A DNA stretch of 64,000 bases from Punica granatum (GCF_007655135.1 NC_045127.1:1116001-1180000), one strand, 5' to 3'. Positions 24,301-35,745 are shown, numbered from the stretch's first letter. The notes: generated from the letters alone by a model not told the origin. Numbers and translations: made by a program.

Positions 24301-25245
24301 ATTTCAAATTTGATTATAATTATAAAATTACCAAAACCCTTTAATAGTTATTAAAATTTTATTTCATTGTACTATACTTGACATTTCTTCTAACCGGAAA
24401 AAAATATATTTCAAAGGATGAAAATAGGAGCATTTCTTTGATTTATGGACAAGAGTCGATCATCAAATATTTTATCAACGTGTATTACGATATTAAAAAA
24501 TTCAATTGATCTCGATTAATTCAGTTCGAGTGTGAGACTTACTAAATAATAAAATTCTATATAAATTTTTTTCATTCATAAAATTTGAATTTAAAAATTT
24601 ATTTAAGATGAACGAGGATTGATGACTTGGCTCATCACAGGCATTGCTATCCAATTCTCTTTCCCAACCCAGATCGAATGGAGCACGGGAGCAGTTCAAT
24701 ATATAAACTTCGATAAGTGGGCCCCGCACCCCGTGATGCATTGTCTCTTCTTCCCCCTACACTCGTCAGCCACCTTCTATACAAGCCCAAAACAGCCATG
24801 CCACCCATGTACTTACGTAATGGCACAAGGCAGTGCTCGAAATCTAAAAATTCTGAGTTCAATTTTTATTAGTGAAAATTATGTATTCTTTTATTTAATT
24901 TTATTTTTTTATATGATGCTTATGTGCGTTTGCTTAAAAAAAAATAAAGAGGCTGTAGCACCCATGTGCCTACGTGTCACTCTCGCCGGCCCCACACTGC
25001 CACACCCCCCGTTCGGTTCCAATCCTCCAAGTGGCAGGCTCTTGTTCGCCCAAGAGTTAAAGTTGTGGGACCCACCATACAAACCATGGGTTTATCTGAA
25101 CGGGTCTGTCCATCTTTCCGATGTGGTTTGCGTCTTTCTGCTTAAATTCCACTTTTTCCTGCGGGACCCGCCCGCTCTCCTTTAAGCACTCCCTCCACTC
25201 TCTACTCTGCGGTGGAACTCACTGATCACTCAACTCTCTAATCTA
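21304..25245. other. Long intergenic region upstream of GLOX
   Basis: AT-rich spacer between divergent UVSSA and GLOX genes. It contains a probable solo LTR (22557-22959), poly-T and poly-A tracts (for example near 23335 and 23780), and the GLOX promoter at the right end. A 188-codon open frame at 24619-25185 overlaps the GLOX promoter and has no recognisable domain. Confidence 0.5.
22557..22959 (+). mobile_element. Probable solo or degenerate LTR of a copia-type element
   Basis: The block begins TGTAATCATAAGATATT and ends GTATCAACA, with a TATA-like stretch at about 22619-22630. A downstream part resembles the end of copia LTRs, with a stop-rich leader and a CAACA terminus. No internal coding region or second LTR lies nearby. 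I do not see matching target-site duplications, so the borders are tentative. The call rests on overall resemblance. Confidence 0.4.
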
Positions 25246-26862
25246 ATGGCGTCTCAACGGCTTCTCTTCCTCTTCATCCTCTTCTCCGCCATTTCCTTCC
25301 GGAGCTTCCCCGGCTCCGCGCTCGCGGGCCTCCCCGGCTCGTGGGAGCTTCTGGTGGCAAACGCCGGGATCGCCTCCATGCACACCGCTGTCACCCGCTT
25401 CAACACCGTCGTCCTCCTCGACCGCACAGACATCGGCCCCTCCCGGAAGCTCCTCCCCAAGGGCCGCTGCCGCCGTGACCCCAACGACCCCGTCCTCAAG
25501 AGCGACTGCTACGCCCACTCCGCCATCCTCGACCTCGCCACCAACGCCATCCGCCCTCTCATGATCCTCACAGACACGTGGTGCTCCTCCGGGCAGTTCC
25601 TCCCCGACGGCTCCCTCATCCAGACCGGCGGCGGCCGAGACGGGTTCCGGAAGTTCCGGCGGTTCGAACCATGCGGTCCTGCTGGGTCCTGCGACTGGGA
25701 CGAGCTTGATGACGTTGAGCTCTCCAACGGCCGGTGGTACGCGACGAACCAGATCTTACCCGACGGCTCCGTCATCATCGTCGGCGGCAGGGGAGCCAAC
25801 ACCGTGGAGTTCTTCCCGCCTAAGAAAGGCGCCGTGTCATTCCCATTCCTCGCCGCCGCTGAAGACAAACAGATGGACAACCTGTACCCTTACATCCACC
25901 TCCTCCCCGACGGCAACCTCTTCATCTTTGCCAACGACAAGGCGGTCTCGTACGATTACAAGGCCCACAAGGTGGTGAGGAACTACCCGCCGTTGGAAGG
26001 GGGCCCACGGAATTACCCTTCGGCCGGGTCCTCTGCGATGCTGGCCCTCACGGACACTTACTCGACGGCCGTAATTGTGGTCTGCGGAGGAGCTCGGTAT
26101 GGCGCGTTCATTGAGAAAAGCACCGACAGCCCAGCCCACGGGAGCTGCGGTCGGATATTGGCGACATCAGCCGACCCGAGGTGGGAGATGGAGGACATGC
26201 CATTCGGGCGGATCATGGGCGATATGGTAATTCTACCGACCGGGGATGTCCTCATCATTAACGGGGCAGAGGCCGGGACCCAAGGGTTCGAGATGGCATC
26301 TAGCCCGTGCCTCTATCCGCTTTTGTACCGTCCCGACCAGCCGGCGGGGTTAAGGTTCATGACCCTGAACCCAGGCACGGTTCCCCGTTTGTACCACTCC
26401 ACGGCAAACCTCCTGCCCGACGGGCGGGTCTTAATTGCGGGCAGCAACCCTCATTACTTCTACAAGTTCAATGCGGAGTTCCCGACCGAGCTGAGGATCG
26501 AGGCCTTCTCGCCCGAATACCTGTCACCGGACCGGGCCAATATCCGGCCCGTCCTGGAGGAAGCCCCCACAAAGGTGCGCTACGGGGAGGCATTCAGCGT
26601 GCGCATGTCGGTAACTTTGCCTGTGGTGGGAATTGTGGAGGTGAACTTAAACAGTGCACCTTTTGCCACGCATTCATTTTCTCAGGGGCAACGGCTGGTC
26701 AAGCTGGGCGTGACGGCCCCAGTCTTGGAGGATAACGGCCGATACCACATCGGGTGTACGGCACCACCGAGTCCGGTGGTGGCACCACCTGGCTACTACA
26801 TGGCATTTGCAGTAAATCAGGGTGTGCCAAGCATAGCTCGGTGGATACAGCTGACGAAGTAA
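25246..26862 (+). CDS. Glyoxal/aldehyde oxidase, copper-radical type (GLOX)
   Basis: Single-exon gene for 538 residues. Enzymes of this family oxidise aldehydes and reduce O2 to H2O2, using copper and a Tyr-Cys radical cofactor; plant members are secreted and linked to cell wall and pollen functions. Residues 1-27 look like a signal peptide (LLFLFILFSAISF core, cleavage after SALA). By analogy with galactose oxidase, Cys113 (DTWCSSG) and Tyr165 (GRWYATNQILPDG) would form the cofactor, and Tyr383, His384 (LYHSTANLLPDG) and His476 (FATHSFSQGQR) would bind copper. The N-terminal glyoxal oxidase domain spans roughly 45-290 and the C-terminal DUF1929-like domain roughly 435-537. Kelch-like LPDG repeats recur. 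The gene is GC-rich compared with its flanks. All key residues are present, so activity is likely. Confidence 0.95.
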   Translation: MASQRLLFLFILFSAISFRSFPGSALAGLPGSWELLVANAGIASMHTAVTRFNTVVLLDRTDIGPSRKLLPKGRCRRDPNDPVLKSDCYAHSAILDLATNAIRPLMILTDTWCSSGQFLPDGSLIQTGGGRDGFRKFRRFEPCGPAGSCDWDELDDVELSNGRWYATNQILPDGSVIIVGGRGANTVEFFPPKKGAVSFPFLAAAEDKQMDNLYPYIHLLPDGNLFIFANDKAVSYDYKAHKVVRNYPPLEGGPRNYPSAGSSAMLALTDTYSTAVIVVCGGARYGAFIEKSTDSPAHGSCGRILATSADPRWEMEDMPFGRIMGDMVILPTGDVLIINGAEAGTQGFEMASSPCLYPLLYRPDQPAGLRFMTLNPGTVPRLYHSTANLLPDGRVLIAGSNPHYFYKFNAEFPTELRIEAFSPEYLSPDRANIRPVLEEAPTKVRYGEAFSVRMSVTLPVVGIVEVNLNSAPFATHSFSQGQRLVKLGVTAPVLEDNGRYHIGCTAPPSPVVAPPGYYMAFAVNQGVPSIARWIQLTK

Positions 26863-27980
26863 TTGTATATTTAATATATATTTTCAGGTCGAGCATACAT
26901 ACATATAATTAACTAGAAGTTTTTTTCTTTGTTTTTTATTTTTATTTTTGACCAAGCAAGTATAAATCTTAGAGAGATATCTATCTATCGTAATTGTGTG
27001 AAGGTGAAGCCTGAAGGAATAGATCAAGTAGGGGACCCCATTATATAACGAGAAAGGGCAAGACAGAAAAGGGGCCCTTTGGGACATTGTTGTTTTGTAT
27101 AGGGAATTCAGCAATATAATAAAATTGCAGTGTCCGCTGCTTTAGCAAGTCACTTTATTTATGTTCCTTCTCCATCTCTACGTACTATAGTTTCCAAGCC
27201 AAGCTGGACTGCCAACCAGCCAGCTCGCTCGATGGTTCACTTCTTCTATCTGGCGACTGTTTGATGCGTGTTGGATTGAAGACAGCACGTGATTTGAATG
27301 TCGAATACTCGTTTGATAATTAAACAGATTTTGATATCTACCTAAGTAAAAGAAGCAAGGGCCAATGAAGAAAGTGAAGAGGAAAAGGCCGAGGATTTAC
27401 AAGCACCGGCATTTTGCTTCCTTTTGCAGTTCTTTTTACTTTTTAGTTTTTAGACAATATTTTGCGTCCGCTCTAAGAGACTCTTCAATTGAACATTTTA
27501 AATCCTTCCTGTCACGTAAAGTGAAGTCCAATGCAATTGACCTTAATTATTCTTTCTTTCTCAGGGAACAGAGAATCAGATGTTCTTAAACTACAGCAGA
27601 CAAAGCAAAGGTTCCTTATGTTCGGGGCTTTTTGCTTGAATCGGTGACAGGAACTGCAACTTATCTTTTAGGACTGGGCCTTTAATTTCGCCCTATTTTG
27701 TCTCCGGACCCAAAATTGGGTCTAAGCCCAGTGAAGTTCAAGCAGCTGGTCCATTCTCCTGACGTTGCCTTCCGTTCATGGCAAGAAAAGAGAAGAAGAT
27801 AAAGCTGAACTATGATCACTTCACGGCTTCCCTTCATGCTTCCTTTATAGCTTGCAATCAATGTTGATAAAACTAAGATCACAAAGGAGCAACCAGGCAA
27901 CGAAAGGAAAAGGCGAACCTTAAAAAAGCATGGAATGCTCTCCTCTGATATATTTGTAACAAGACACCATAACATATTCA
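26863..27980. other. Intergenic region between GLOX and tRNA-Gly
   Basis: GLOX 3' UTR and AT-rich spacer. Open frames at 27365-27589 (+) and 27682-28017 (-) lack recognisable domains, and the latter overlaps the tRNA. Confidence 0.55.
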
Positions 27981-28051
27981 GCACCAGTGGTCTAGTGGTA
28001 GAATAGTACCCTGCCACGGTACAGACCCGGGTTCGATTCCCGGCTGGTGCA
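27981..28051 (+). tRNA. tRNA-Gly (anticodon GCC)
   Basis: The 71-nt gene begins GCACCAG and ends CTGGTGC plus discriminator A, so the 7-bp acceptor stem pairs fully. The anticodon loop reads CTGCCAC, with GCC as anticodon. The B box GGTTCGATTCC and A box TGGTCTAGTGG are intact. A T-rich pol III terminator follows at about 28058-28068. No intron is present. It looks functional and nuclear. Confidence 0.97.
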
Positions 28052-28096
28052 TTCTCGTTTTCTTTTTGTATAAATACTTTTAGATTCCGTTTGTTA

Positions 28097-28735
28097 AAGT
28101 GGAATGAAATGGAATTGATAGGTTGAAATGGAATGGATTCATGAGAGAATTGCCATTACATATCTTATAATATTTTTAGGCCCCGATAGACTAGAATGAA
28201 AATGGACTTGATAGATTGAAATGAAATGGAATGAATTCATGTGAGAATTGACATTATATATTTTATGTTTGGTGTATTTTCTATGCTCATGGCAATGGAA
28301 TTATTATAATGGAAAGTTAATGTACCAAATTTAACCCCCCACAGACTCATGTTTGGTATGTTATGTTTTCTATGTTTTCACGTTTCAACTAAAATTTGAT
28401 TTTAGTTCATAAGTCTCCAATACAAGTTGATGGAATGAATTTTAATAATACGTTTTGAGGGTGAACAATTTTAATAATTACATGATAATATAATATTAAT
28501 ATTAAAATCGAGAAAGCATATTTCAATATATGACTCAATAATAAAGAAATCATAATGATGGTAATTATGCTTCATGACCTACCGGATGTCCACTTATAAC
28601 AAAAGCATATGCATATTTTATCATTCAAATTAGTTTCAGACATAATTTGCATCTCCATGCAACAAAAATAGTCTAGTATTAAAAATTCGAAGTTTCTCAA
28701 GAACATCATACTTCAACACCTAACCTATAATTCAT
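28097..28735. repeat. 639-bp tandem direct repeat, copy 1
   Basis: The unit starts AAGTGGAATGAAATGG, 45 bp after the tRNA. It is followed at once by a second copy that I read as identical throughout. The start of the unit (near CCGTTTGTTAAAGTGGAATG) resembles the end of a plant MITE. No gene lies within it. Confidence 0.95.
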
Positions 28736-29374
28736 AAGTGGAATGAAATGGAATTGATAGGTTGAAATGGAATGGATTCATGAGAGAATTGCCATTACAT
28801 ATCTTATAATATTTTTAGGCCCCGATAGACTAGAATGAAAATGGACTTGATAGATTGAAATGAAATGGAATGAATTCATGTGAGAATTGACATTATATAT
28901 TTTATGTTTGGTGTATTTTCTATGCTCATGGCAATGGAATTATTATAATGGAAAGTTAATGTACCAAATTTAACCCCCCACAGACTCATGTTTGGTATGT
29001 TATGTTTTCTATGTTTTCACGTTTCAACTAAAATTTGATTTTAGTTCATAAGTCTCCAATACAAGTTGATGGAATGAATTTTAATAATACGTTTTGAGGG
29101 TGAACAATTTTAATAATTACATGATAATATAATATTAATATTAAAATCGAGAAAGCATATTTCAATATATGACTCAATAATAAAGAAATCATAATGATGG
29201 TAATTATGCTTCATGACCTACCGGATGTCCACTTATAACAAAAGCATATGCATATTTTATCATTCAAATTAGTTTCAGACATAATTTGCATCTCCATGCA
29301 ACAAAAATAGTCTAGTATTAAAAATTCGAAGTTTCTCAAGAACATCATACTTCAACACCTAACCTATAATTCAT
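28736..29374. repeat. 639-bp tandem direct repeat, copy 2
   Basis: Second copy, at a constant offset of 639 bp. The junction reads CATAAGTGG, and copy 2 is followed by AAGTTTG, so only AAGT of a third unit begins. By eye I found no difference between the copies. Confidence 0.95.
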
Positions 29375-29445
29375 AAGTTTGTTAATCTCTTCCAATATCA
29401 CCTGATGTTAAAGTCAAGTTTAGTAATTCCCGTTCAAGAAATTTC

Positions 29446-29834
29446 TCACTCAAGACTCTTTCTCAAAGTCGCAAATGCTGAAAAATATCTATGGACTTCC
29501 CGGGATCGTCTAAAACGAAACTTTATCTCTGTTTCACATGGTGAGCAAGTATATGTAAAAAAATTGCCACTTGCTCATTTATAAGCATATGCTTCGTTTC
29601 TTTTAACTTTCCCACATTCTCAAGCATACGACACAGAGTGGTAAAAGCTGCTCTATTCATCCTGAGTTGGTCCAAGCATGTTGTGTCTGCAATTGATCTC
29701 CTTTCAAAGAAGTCGTGAAAGTATGTCCCGTCTAGATGAGGTTTCCTCGCTCGTATAGAAATAACTTGAAGAAACCAGTTTACTATATGCAGCATATTAA
29801 ACCAGTGTTGGATTCCATTCAAGGCCAATTCCAT
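29446..29834 (-). pseudogene. PIF/Harbinger transposase-derived nuclease, 5' fragment (broken)
   Basis: The minus-strand frame 29834-29523 matches the helical N-terminal domain found in PIF/Harbinger nucleases and ALP1-like proteins, with CLDQLRMNRAAFTTLCRMLE and NEQVAIFLHILAHHVKQR. After a stop at 29523, similarity continues in other frames (RRSREVHRYFSAF) and ends at a TGA at 29446, so there is at least one frameshift plus stops. The catalytic DDE part is missing. It is a dead transposon remnant directly next to the 639-bp repeat. A domesticated gene is unlikely because of the breaks. Confidence 0.78.
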
Positions 29835-31383
29835 CGTACCAAGCGAGCTGTTATCGGTTGCAAGGGAAGCTTATAAATCTAGTGCATTGAGATTCCATTT
29901 TTATAGATGTTTTAGCCGGATTGAATTTTTCAACTGGGAAAATTTTTATTTTTGGGAACGAACCAGCTAGTTTATTGAGAAACAAATTGACTATTTAAGG
30001 GAACTATATTTGGAGCCCGTTGAGTATAAATATTTCAAGTAGATGTCTCATACATGCGCGCAGCCCAAAGTTGGCCCTTGCCACGGGCCGACCATGCTTT
30101 GCCACGCATGGGACCAGCCTATCTGGCCAACTGAGGCTTCTCTGACTCCGACTATAGTAAGGGTCAACACTATGGGCGATGGTATAACTTGCTGATATCC
30201 ACTTCAAAGTTTTTTTTTTCCCCTGAATAATCCACTTCAAAGTTAGAGAATAATCATATACGTCTACCAAAAAAAAAAATTATCTAACTTGCATGCTATT
30301 TTCAATGAAATTGCTTTTGTTACCATTTCCTAACTATTACGTGGGCATATAATTGGAAAAAAGAAAGGAAAAATAAGATCGGTGCTATCACTTATCACGG
30401 TACGGAAGGCATCGTGCGCATGTGACAACGGGTGGTCATTCCACTTTTCACGTCAAGTTGATCATACTTCTATTTCCTATCTATTACATCAACATATTTT
30501 TATGATCTCTTTTAAATTTCATTTCCGTCGACATGAGATCCATAACAAATCAGAAAATATTGGAATCAACATAATTCCAAGGACAATATGCGAACATGAT
30601 TTTTTTAATTTGTTCATCTCCATTAACAAATTTTTGTTAATTTGTTTAGCATTTTTGCAGGCAAAGAGGGTGCTGTCACTTGTCAGGGGAATCGAGAGAG
30701 GGCACGTGCAGACGGCCAACCTATTTTGCCACCGTCAGGTTGACCGCCGTCCTGCCCGCTCCGTAGCTGACGGAGAGTATCTCCACTCCAGCAAACAAAC
30801 TATACTATTAATAATATGTTTTCTCAATTAATTAGCTTAGCTAATATGAGTTTATATAATTCAATAAGAGACAAAGACTGACAGTAAAACTTCTGTTGAT
30901 TTAATTAATGTAATTTTATATTTTAAAAACTCTCTCTCTGTTTTTATTTTTTTGGGTCTCCCTGGTGGCTTTGGGGTGTCTTTCAACCACGTTGTCCCCT
31001 GGGTGAGAAGCATTTTGCTGTCTCCTCCGCCATATATAATTTCTTTGAAACTACTTCTCCATATGAAGAATTCATTCTCTAAGACCTCAACAGCATCAAC
31101 TTCGAATTCCTGATGTTAAATTTCTATTGAATTTATATGGATTTGGATCCATGTATTTTTAACTTAAAATCTCGTATAAATCCTTCTATTTTCCCTTTCT
31201 TACCCTGTGTGAAAATATGATACTTTTCCCCACTCAACTCAACACCTAATAACACCGGTATATCATCCTTTTTAACTTTATCAACTTACGTACCATGATA
31301 CTGATAGCCCTTGCCCTTGCCCTTGCCCTTGCCGACAATATACCCCTATCATCCCCCGTAGTAATTATATGGATTAATAACAA

Positions 31384-31406
31384 TATATATATATATATAT
31401 ATATAT
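31384..31406. repeat. (TA)n microsatellite
   Basis: Uninterrupted TA run in AT-rich spacer. Confidence 0.85.
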
Positions 31407-32742
31407 AAATTTTTAATATTTTAACAATTATAGTACGAACTTTTTTTTTATTAACTTAAGAATATACAAACTTTTGATTGATAATAATTCTAACACGACA
31501 TCAAATTTTACGTTAATCTCGACGGAATCGAGGTCACAAAGGGCGTCGATGACCCTAATTGAGAGGCAGGGAGCTGGCGACCCCAATCGGGGATGAGTGG
31601 CCGGAATCGATGGCCCCACCCTCGAAATCTGGAGAACTTTCAAATTGGGGATTCTCCCGATTCTGGCTGGTAAATTAACGAAAATAACGCTGTGTTAAAA
31701 TTATTATCAAATCGAAAGTTTGAACATTTTTAGTTTAAGGAAAAAAGTTCGTGCTAGACCTATTAAAATGTAAAAATTTTGTTTTTGTTTTTTGTTTTTT
31801 TGGTTATTAATCCTAATTATATATGCAACGTATGTATGGTGAAGTTTGAAATTGTTTTTAAGATTCAGATGATCGGATCCCGTCTTATATCTATCTTATC
31901 TCGATACTGACCTTACTCTATCTAGAGCAATTCTAGGATATTCAACATGTTTGGAGAGCCCACTTAGGGGCCTATATATAGACATAATTCGATGTTTAAT
32001 TAATAATTATTATTATTATGGAGACTCCATTGTAATTTGGTCCATTTGCCCAGAGTCTATTCGACCAAACTGCTTTGTCTCCCTTATATATAGCTTTTAG
32101 CTCAGTGGGTGTGTGCGTGCGCCCGCCTATGGAGGTACAGGAACAAAGTCAAGAAATGTCTTGTTCTGATGTGTCGACCTAGGGCAAGATCAATCCAGGA
32201 TACAGTAGAAGTTCTTTCTTCTTCTTTTTTCGGTAGAAATTCTTTTTATGTATATAAACTATATAGATCATGCATGAACCAACACCTATTCTCGCATCAG
32301 TGAAATATATATCTTTCTAGGAAAGAAACATTACATTTTATTTGCTTATCTACATACGGACATCGAATATCCATTATACTCGGGAAGCAAATCTTTGGCG
32401 GATTTTAAAAATAAAAGTACCAATCAACAAACATTATTAACCAATAATAACAATGGATTAATAAGAAACTATGAGGGGTTGTCGGCAATTGTAAATACAT
32501 GACCAAACCAACCAAAACTTGCTACCTATAATTGCAATGGAACACAGAGCCTGTCAGTCTATCGGACTTGCTACCTAATTATGGACCAAACAAATCATAC
32601 ACAATCATCAACCGCTTGATGATATGTTGGCTCCTCCTCTCCATGGTTGCATTCCATGTGCTATGTGGGACATTGTTTCCTAAGGTTTAGGCGGATACTA
32701 ATCTATCTGATTCAGAATGGAAGAGCTTGTATCAGTATCTCA

Positions 32743-32923
32743 GGGGCCGTTTGGATTTAGAGTTAAAGTTACTTTGATTTTGATTTTGATTTTGATTGTG
32801 GAAAATGACAAATGAGATGTGATTATAAATTTGATTTGGGAAACGTGTGTTTTTGTTGTGTAGTGTGTTGAGTTAAAGTTAAAGTTAAAGTTAAAATCAA
32901 ATTTCTTTGAATTCAAACGGGGC
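32743..32923 (+). repeat. MITE-like element, family 1 (copy 1)
   Basis: It begins GGGGCCGTTTGGATTTAGAG and ends GAATTCAAACGGGGC, so its ends are imperfect inverted repeats. Inside are GTTAAA and GATTTT arrays. The reverse complement matches 45718-45953 closely. It is non-coding. Confidence 0.72.
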
Positions 32924-33351
32924 ATCAATGTTCTGATACATTCCATACCTTGCTAAAAAACTGATCCTTGTTTAGTAACCGCACATTATCTAATCAAATC
33001 CACTACAATGGAAGTGTGTTGAATCAAGAGTAAACAACAAAGCGTCTTTACTATGGATACCTTAATTTGTCTCCACTTATGAACGCCTTATTTTGTCTCC
33101 ACTTATCAAAGGAAAAGCTGATATAACACAAACCGAGAAATCGAAAGTTACAATACAGGAAGAAATCTGAGAAAGAAACCGTGATAAACTATGTTCATTG
33201 ATTATTATATTCCTAAATTGCTAAAGTTTCAGCTGTATAATACATATTCAACTCAAATGCATTATAATGTGTAGAGACAAACATATAAGGATCTTGCTCC
33301 CTTGCCAGTACTATGCATGAGTTGTATTGCCAAATACTTCTTTAATGGTCC

Positions 33352-33357
33352 CACGTG
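33352..33357. promoter_or_regulatory. G-box CACGTG upstream of the small membrane protein gene
   Basis: A perfect CACGTG core (context CCCACGTGCG) lies 288 nt before the start codon at 33645. G-boxes bind bZIP and bHLH factors in light and stress promoters. Function here is inference. Confidence 0.45.
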
Positions 33358-33543
33358 CGTCTCCCTCAATTTCCCTCCCCGACGACAGACACAGCCCATT
33401 TAATTAAACCAAAACCCTCAAAAATTCGAAAATAAATTATGCATAAATAATAATTCCTAAAGAGATCTAAACTATTTGCAAGGAAACTTCCATCAGCCTC
33501 CCGCACGAGTGTTTGTCATGATCATCAGAGATCCCTCCATAAA

Positions 33544-33552
33544 TATATATAG
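33544..33552 (+). promoter_or_regulatory. TATA-like box for the small membrane protein gene
   Basis: TATATATAG about 95 nt before the ATG at 33645, at a suitable distance for a short 5' leader. Confidence 0.5.
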
Positions 33553-33644
33553 AACCAAAAGTCGCCATCAAGTGCAATACATCCATTTGCGACATACCAA
33601 ACAGAAGCCTCATAACAATTGAGGGGGGCTCCAATCCGATCGAG

Positions 33645-34121
33645 ATGGCCAAATCTATAATTCAGTTCTTGGTCTTAGTAGATGTTTTCGCCGTTCTTGC
33701 AATGGCGAGTGAAATGTCACCTTCCCCAAGCCCAGCTATAGTTCTACTCAAAGAATCATCGACACTGAACCGGAAGATGGGGCTCCACCAGTTGGTAGAG
33801 CAGGGGTTCCGCAATGTGCAAGATCGACGTAGCCCGTCCCCAGCCCCACAACATGATGAAGGTAGCACTTATTTGACCAAAGAGGGCGAATCTGATCATA
33901 CTTCAGGTGAGGCAACCTCGGTCGAGTCAATGGACACCGCAGCATTCAACTTACAAACGAAGGAGATTCACTTGAAGCACCACCACAGCTCAGTGGATAA
34001 GTCGGTGGCAGGTGGCGCAGTTATCCTCGGCGGCCTTGTCGTCGTCTTCTTGGGGGCGGTTTTCTGTTACATTAAGGCCACCGGGAGGCAAAAGCAAGAC
34101 TTGGCGTCATCAGCAGCCTGA
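33645..34121 (+). CDS. Small secreted or single-pass membrane protein of unknown function
   Basis: Single-exon frame for 158 residues. I do not recognise a named family. Residues 1-21 are a signal peptide (IIQFLVLVDVFAVLAMA). A Pro/Ser stretch follows (MSPSPSPAIVLL), then a charged, low-complexity middle (about 35-115) with a second SPSPAP motif and a His-rich KHHHSS. A transmembrane helix lies near residues 124-145 (GGAVILGGLVVVFLGAVFCY), followed by a short basic cytoplasmic tail (IKATGRQKQD). This suggests a type I membrane protein of the cell surface. It has a TATA-like box and a G-box upstream. The combination of signal peptide, SPSP motifs (possible hydroxyproline glycosylation) and a C-terminal anchor makes it credible as a real gene despite its size. 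Confidence 0.72.
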   Translation: MAKSIIQFLVLVDVFAVLAMASEMSPSPSPAIVLLKESSTLNRKMGLHQLVEQGFRNVQDRRSPSPAPQHDEGSTYLTKEGESDHTSGEATSVESMDTAAFNLQTKEIHLKHHHSSVDKSVAGGAVILGGLVVVFLGAVFCYIKATGRQKQDLASSAA

Positions 34122-34482
34122 AATTTGGATAGACTATATATTTCTAAATTTATTCATGATTCATATATGTGTATATATGATGAAAATTAGGTAAAATATG
34201 ACTAGTGATGAACCAAGTTTAAACTTCAAACTAATACTGTCCAAAAAAAACAAAGAAGAGATTTTAACTTCTTAATTTACAAAGAGCTCAGCTCATGTTC
34301 TGAAATTCTAAGCTATCATATGGCAATTAATCTCGTAATTTTCTTTTCTGATTATAAAGGAGACTCATAATTCTAATATAATGAAATAAAAAACCACATA
34401 GCTAACAAAAGAGCCAAGTAAATCCACAATGATAATCAAACCTGAAACCTCTTTGCTTATCAAAGTCAATACATGTGCCACT
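34122..34482. other. Spacer downstream of the small membrane protein gene
   Basis: AT-rich 3' flank; no gene or clear repeat seen before the LINE remnant. Confidence 0.5.
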
Positions 34483-35530
34483 GTATTTTTTGGATAAGTG
34501 GTGAAAATCCATTACTAATCAATCAAGATATATACAAAAGATGACCACTCATCCGAGCAAAGCTCTTCAAAACTGTCTTTTCCTGTGTAACAAAAGGAAA
34601 CAGGACTCAAATCACCAAAGCCTTTGTGAAACTATCTACTTTGTGTTTCACTTTAGGGATGCACAAAATCTTCGATTTCACTAAATCTACAATCTGACTA
34701 ACAATTCTAATCACAGGGGAGACTTCACGCTTGAAGATTCGGCCATTTCGTTCCAGCCATATCTTGTAGATGTATACATTCCATGCAAGCTTTTGTCCGA
34801 TAACATCAAGTTTCCTGCCCTTCGGATTTTGGACCCACGCCAATTGAGTTGGCCAATTCGTAATTTGTTTGGGGACCCCCAACCTGCAGAGGGTGCTTTT
34901 CCATATGGCTTGAGTAACCCTGCAGGTGAAAAAGAGGTGATCTCACAGTCGAGGTTTGGCGTGCTAGCCACCCCCCCATGCTGATAGTCTGGCTCTGGTG
35001 CTCAACTTATTGAGAAGGGCGAGCCAGCTAATGAAAGAAGTTATCGGGACGTAACTTGCAAACCAGATCAACTTCTTCCATGGAACCTCTGGTTTTCTCT
35101 TTCTAAGGCATTCAAAGCAATTCTGAGTGGTGTAACTTCCTGTTTTGTAGGGGTTCCAAATTATCTCGTCTTCAGTGACCAATTCAATTCCCATTTCGAG
35201 TCGCTTGACTTCATCAGCCTGTGGATAGAGACTCCGGGGCCATTTCCAGCTTCGTTGCTCGTATATTCTGCTCACTTGATCAAAAGCCTTCATGGATGGG
35301 AAGCACTCCATTCCTCGCGAGCAAAATTCAGCAAGCTAGTGGTCCAACAGGGAGCCAGGGGTCAAACCAAGAATTGATGCTCTCCCCTGATCCCCACCTT
35401 GTTCCCGATGAAACGCTTCATTTGGGCTCTGAGCTGCAACAGCTTCCGCCTGTTCCAAGAGCAGCTGACAGGGACCTTGAGGCTCCAAAAGCATCTACCC
35501 TTAAATTAAGAATTTGTGAACCTAAGCGAC
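34483..35530 (-). mobile_element. LINE (non-LTR retrotransposon) 3' remnant with zf-RVT domain
   Basis: Read on minus, the fragment has the reverse-transcriptase zinc-binding (zf-RVT) region of plant LINEs. Recognisable pieces are RRKLLQLRAQMKRFIGNKVG, EDEIIWNPYKTGSYTTQN, VPWKKLIWFASYVPITSFI, SWLALLNKLSTRARLSAWG and the later NVYIYKIWLERNGRIFKREV. The pieces lie in several frames (breaks near 34882-34964 and 35311), so it cannot be translated as one protein. The 3' end is near 34483, where a GATTTTCACCACTTATCC-type tail meets an A-rich stretch. The 5' part with endonuclease and RT core is missing. Confidence 0.82.
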
Positions 35531-35745
35531 TCATAGAGAAATCGAATTGAGGAGAATGACCCATATGTTTTTCATGACACATACTTGTGTCACTGTATTA
35601 CACCATATTTCTCGCAGTATTCCAAAATTTGATATGAGTGTGACACAAGGTGGACTTCATTGTAAAGGAAGAAAATACATGCTTATGTACGGATACCTCA
35701 GCCTAATAATATGCAGTAGCTTTTCTATATAAATGTTATACGGTA

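Larger units (their letters stand above)
29835..33644. other. Long intergenic region with repeats, no gene seen
   Basis: AT-rich spacer containing a short CCCTTG array (about 31310-31333), a (TA)n run (31384-31406), a MITE-like element (32743-32923), and the promoter of the small membrane protein at its right end (G-box 33352-33357, TATA-like 33544-33552). The open frame at 30382-30831 has no recognisable domain. Confidence 0.5.

Noticed and set aside
24619..25185. 188-codon frame upstream of GLOX
   Set aside because: No domain or conserved motif; composition looks like translated AT-rich spacer, and it overlaps the GLOX promoter.
25243..26896. Several frames of 65-142 codons on both strands within GLOX
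   Set aside because: Shadows of the high-GC GLOX coding region in other frames.
30382..30831. 149-codon plus frame
   Set aside because: No signal peptide, domain or recognisable homologue; sits in repeat-rich AT-rich spacer.
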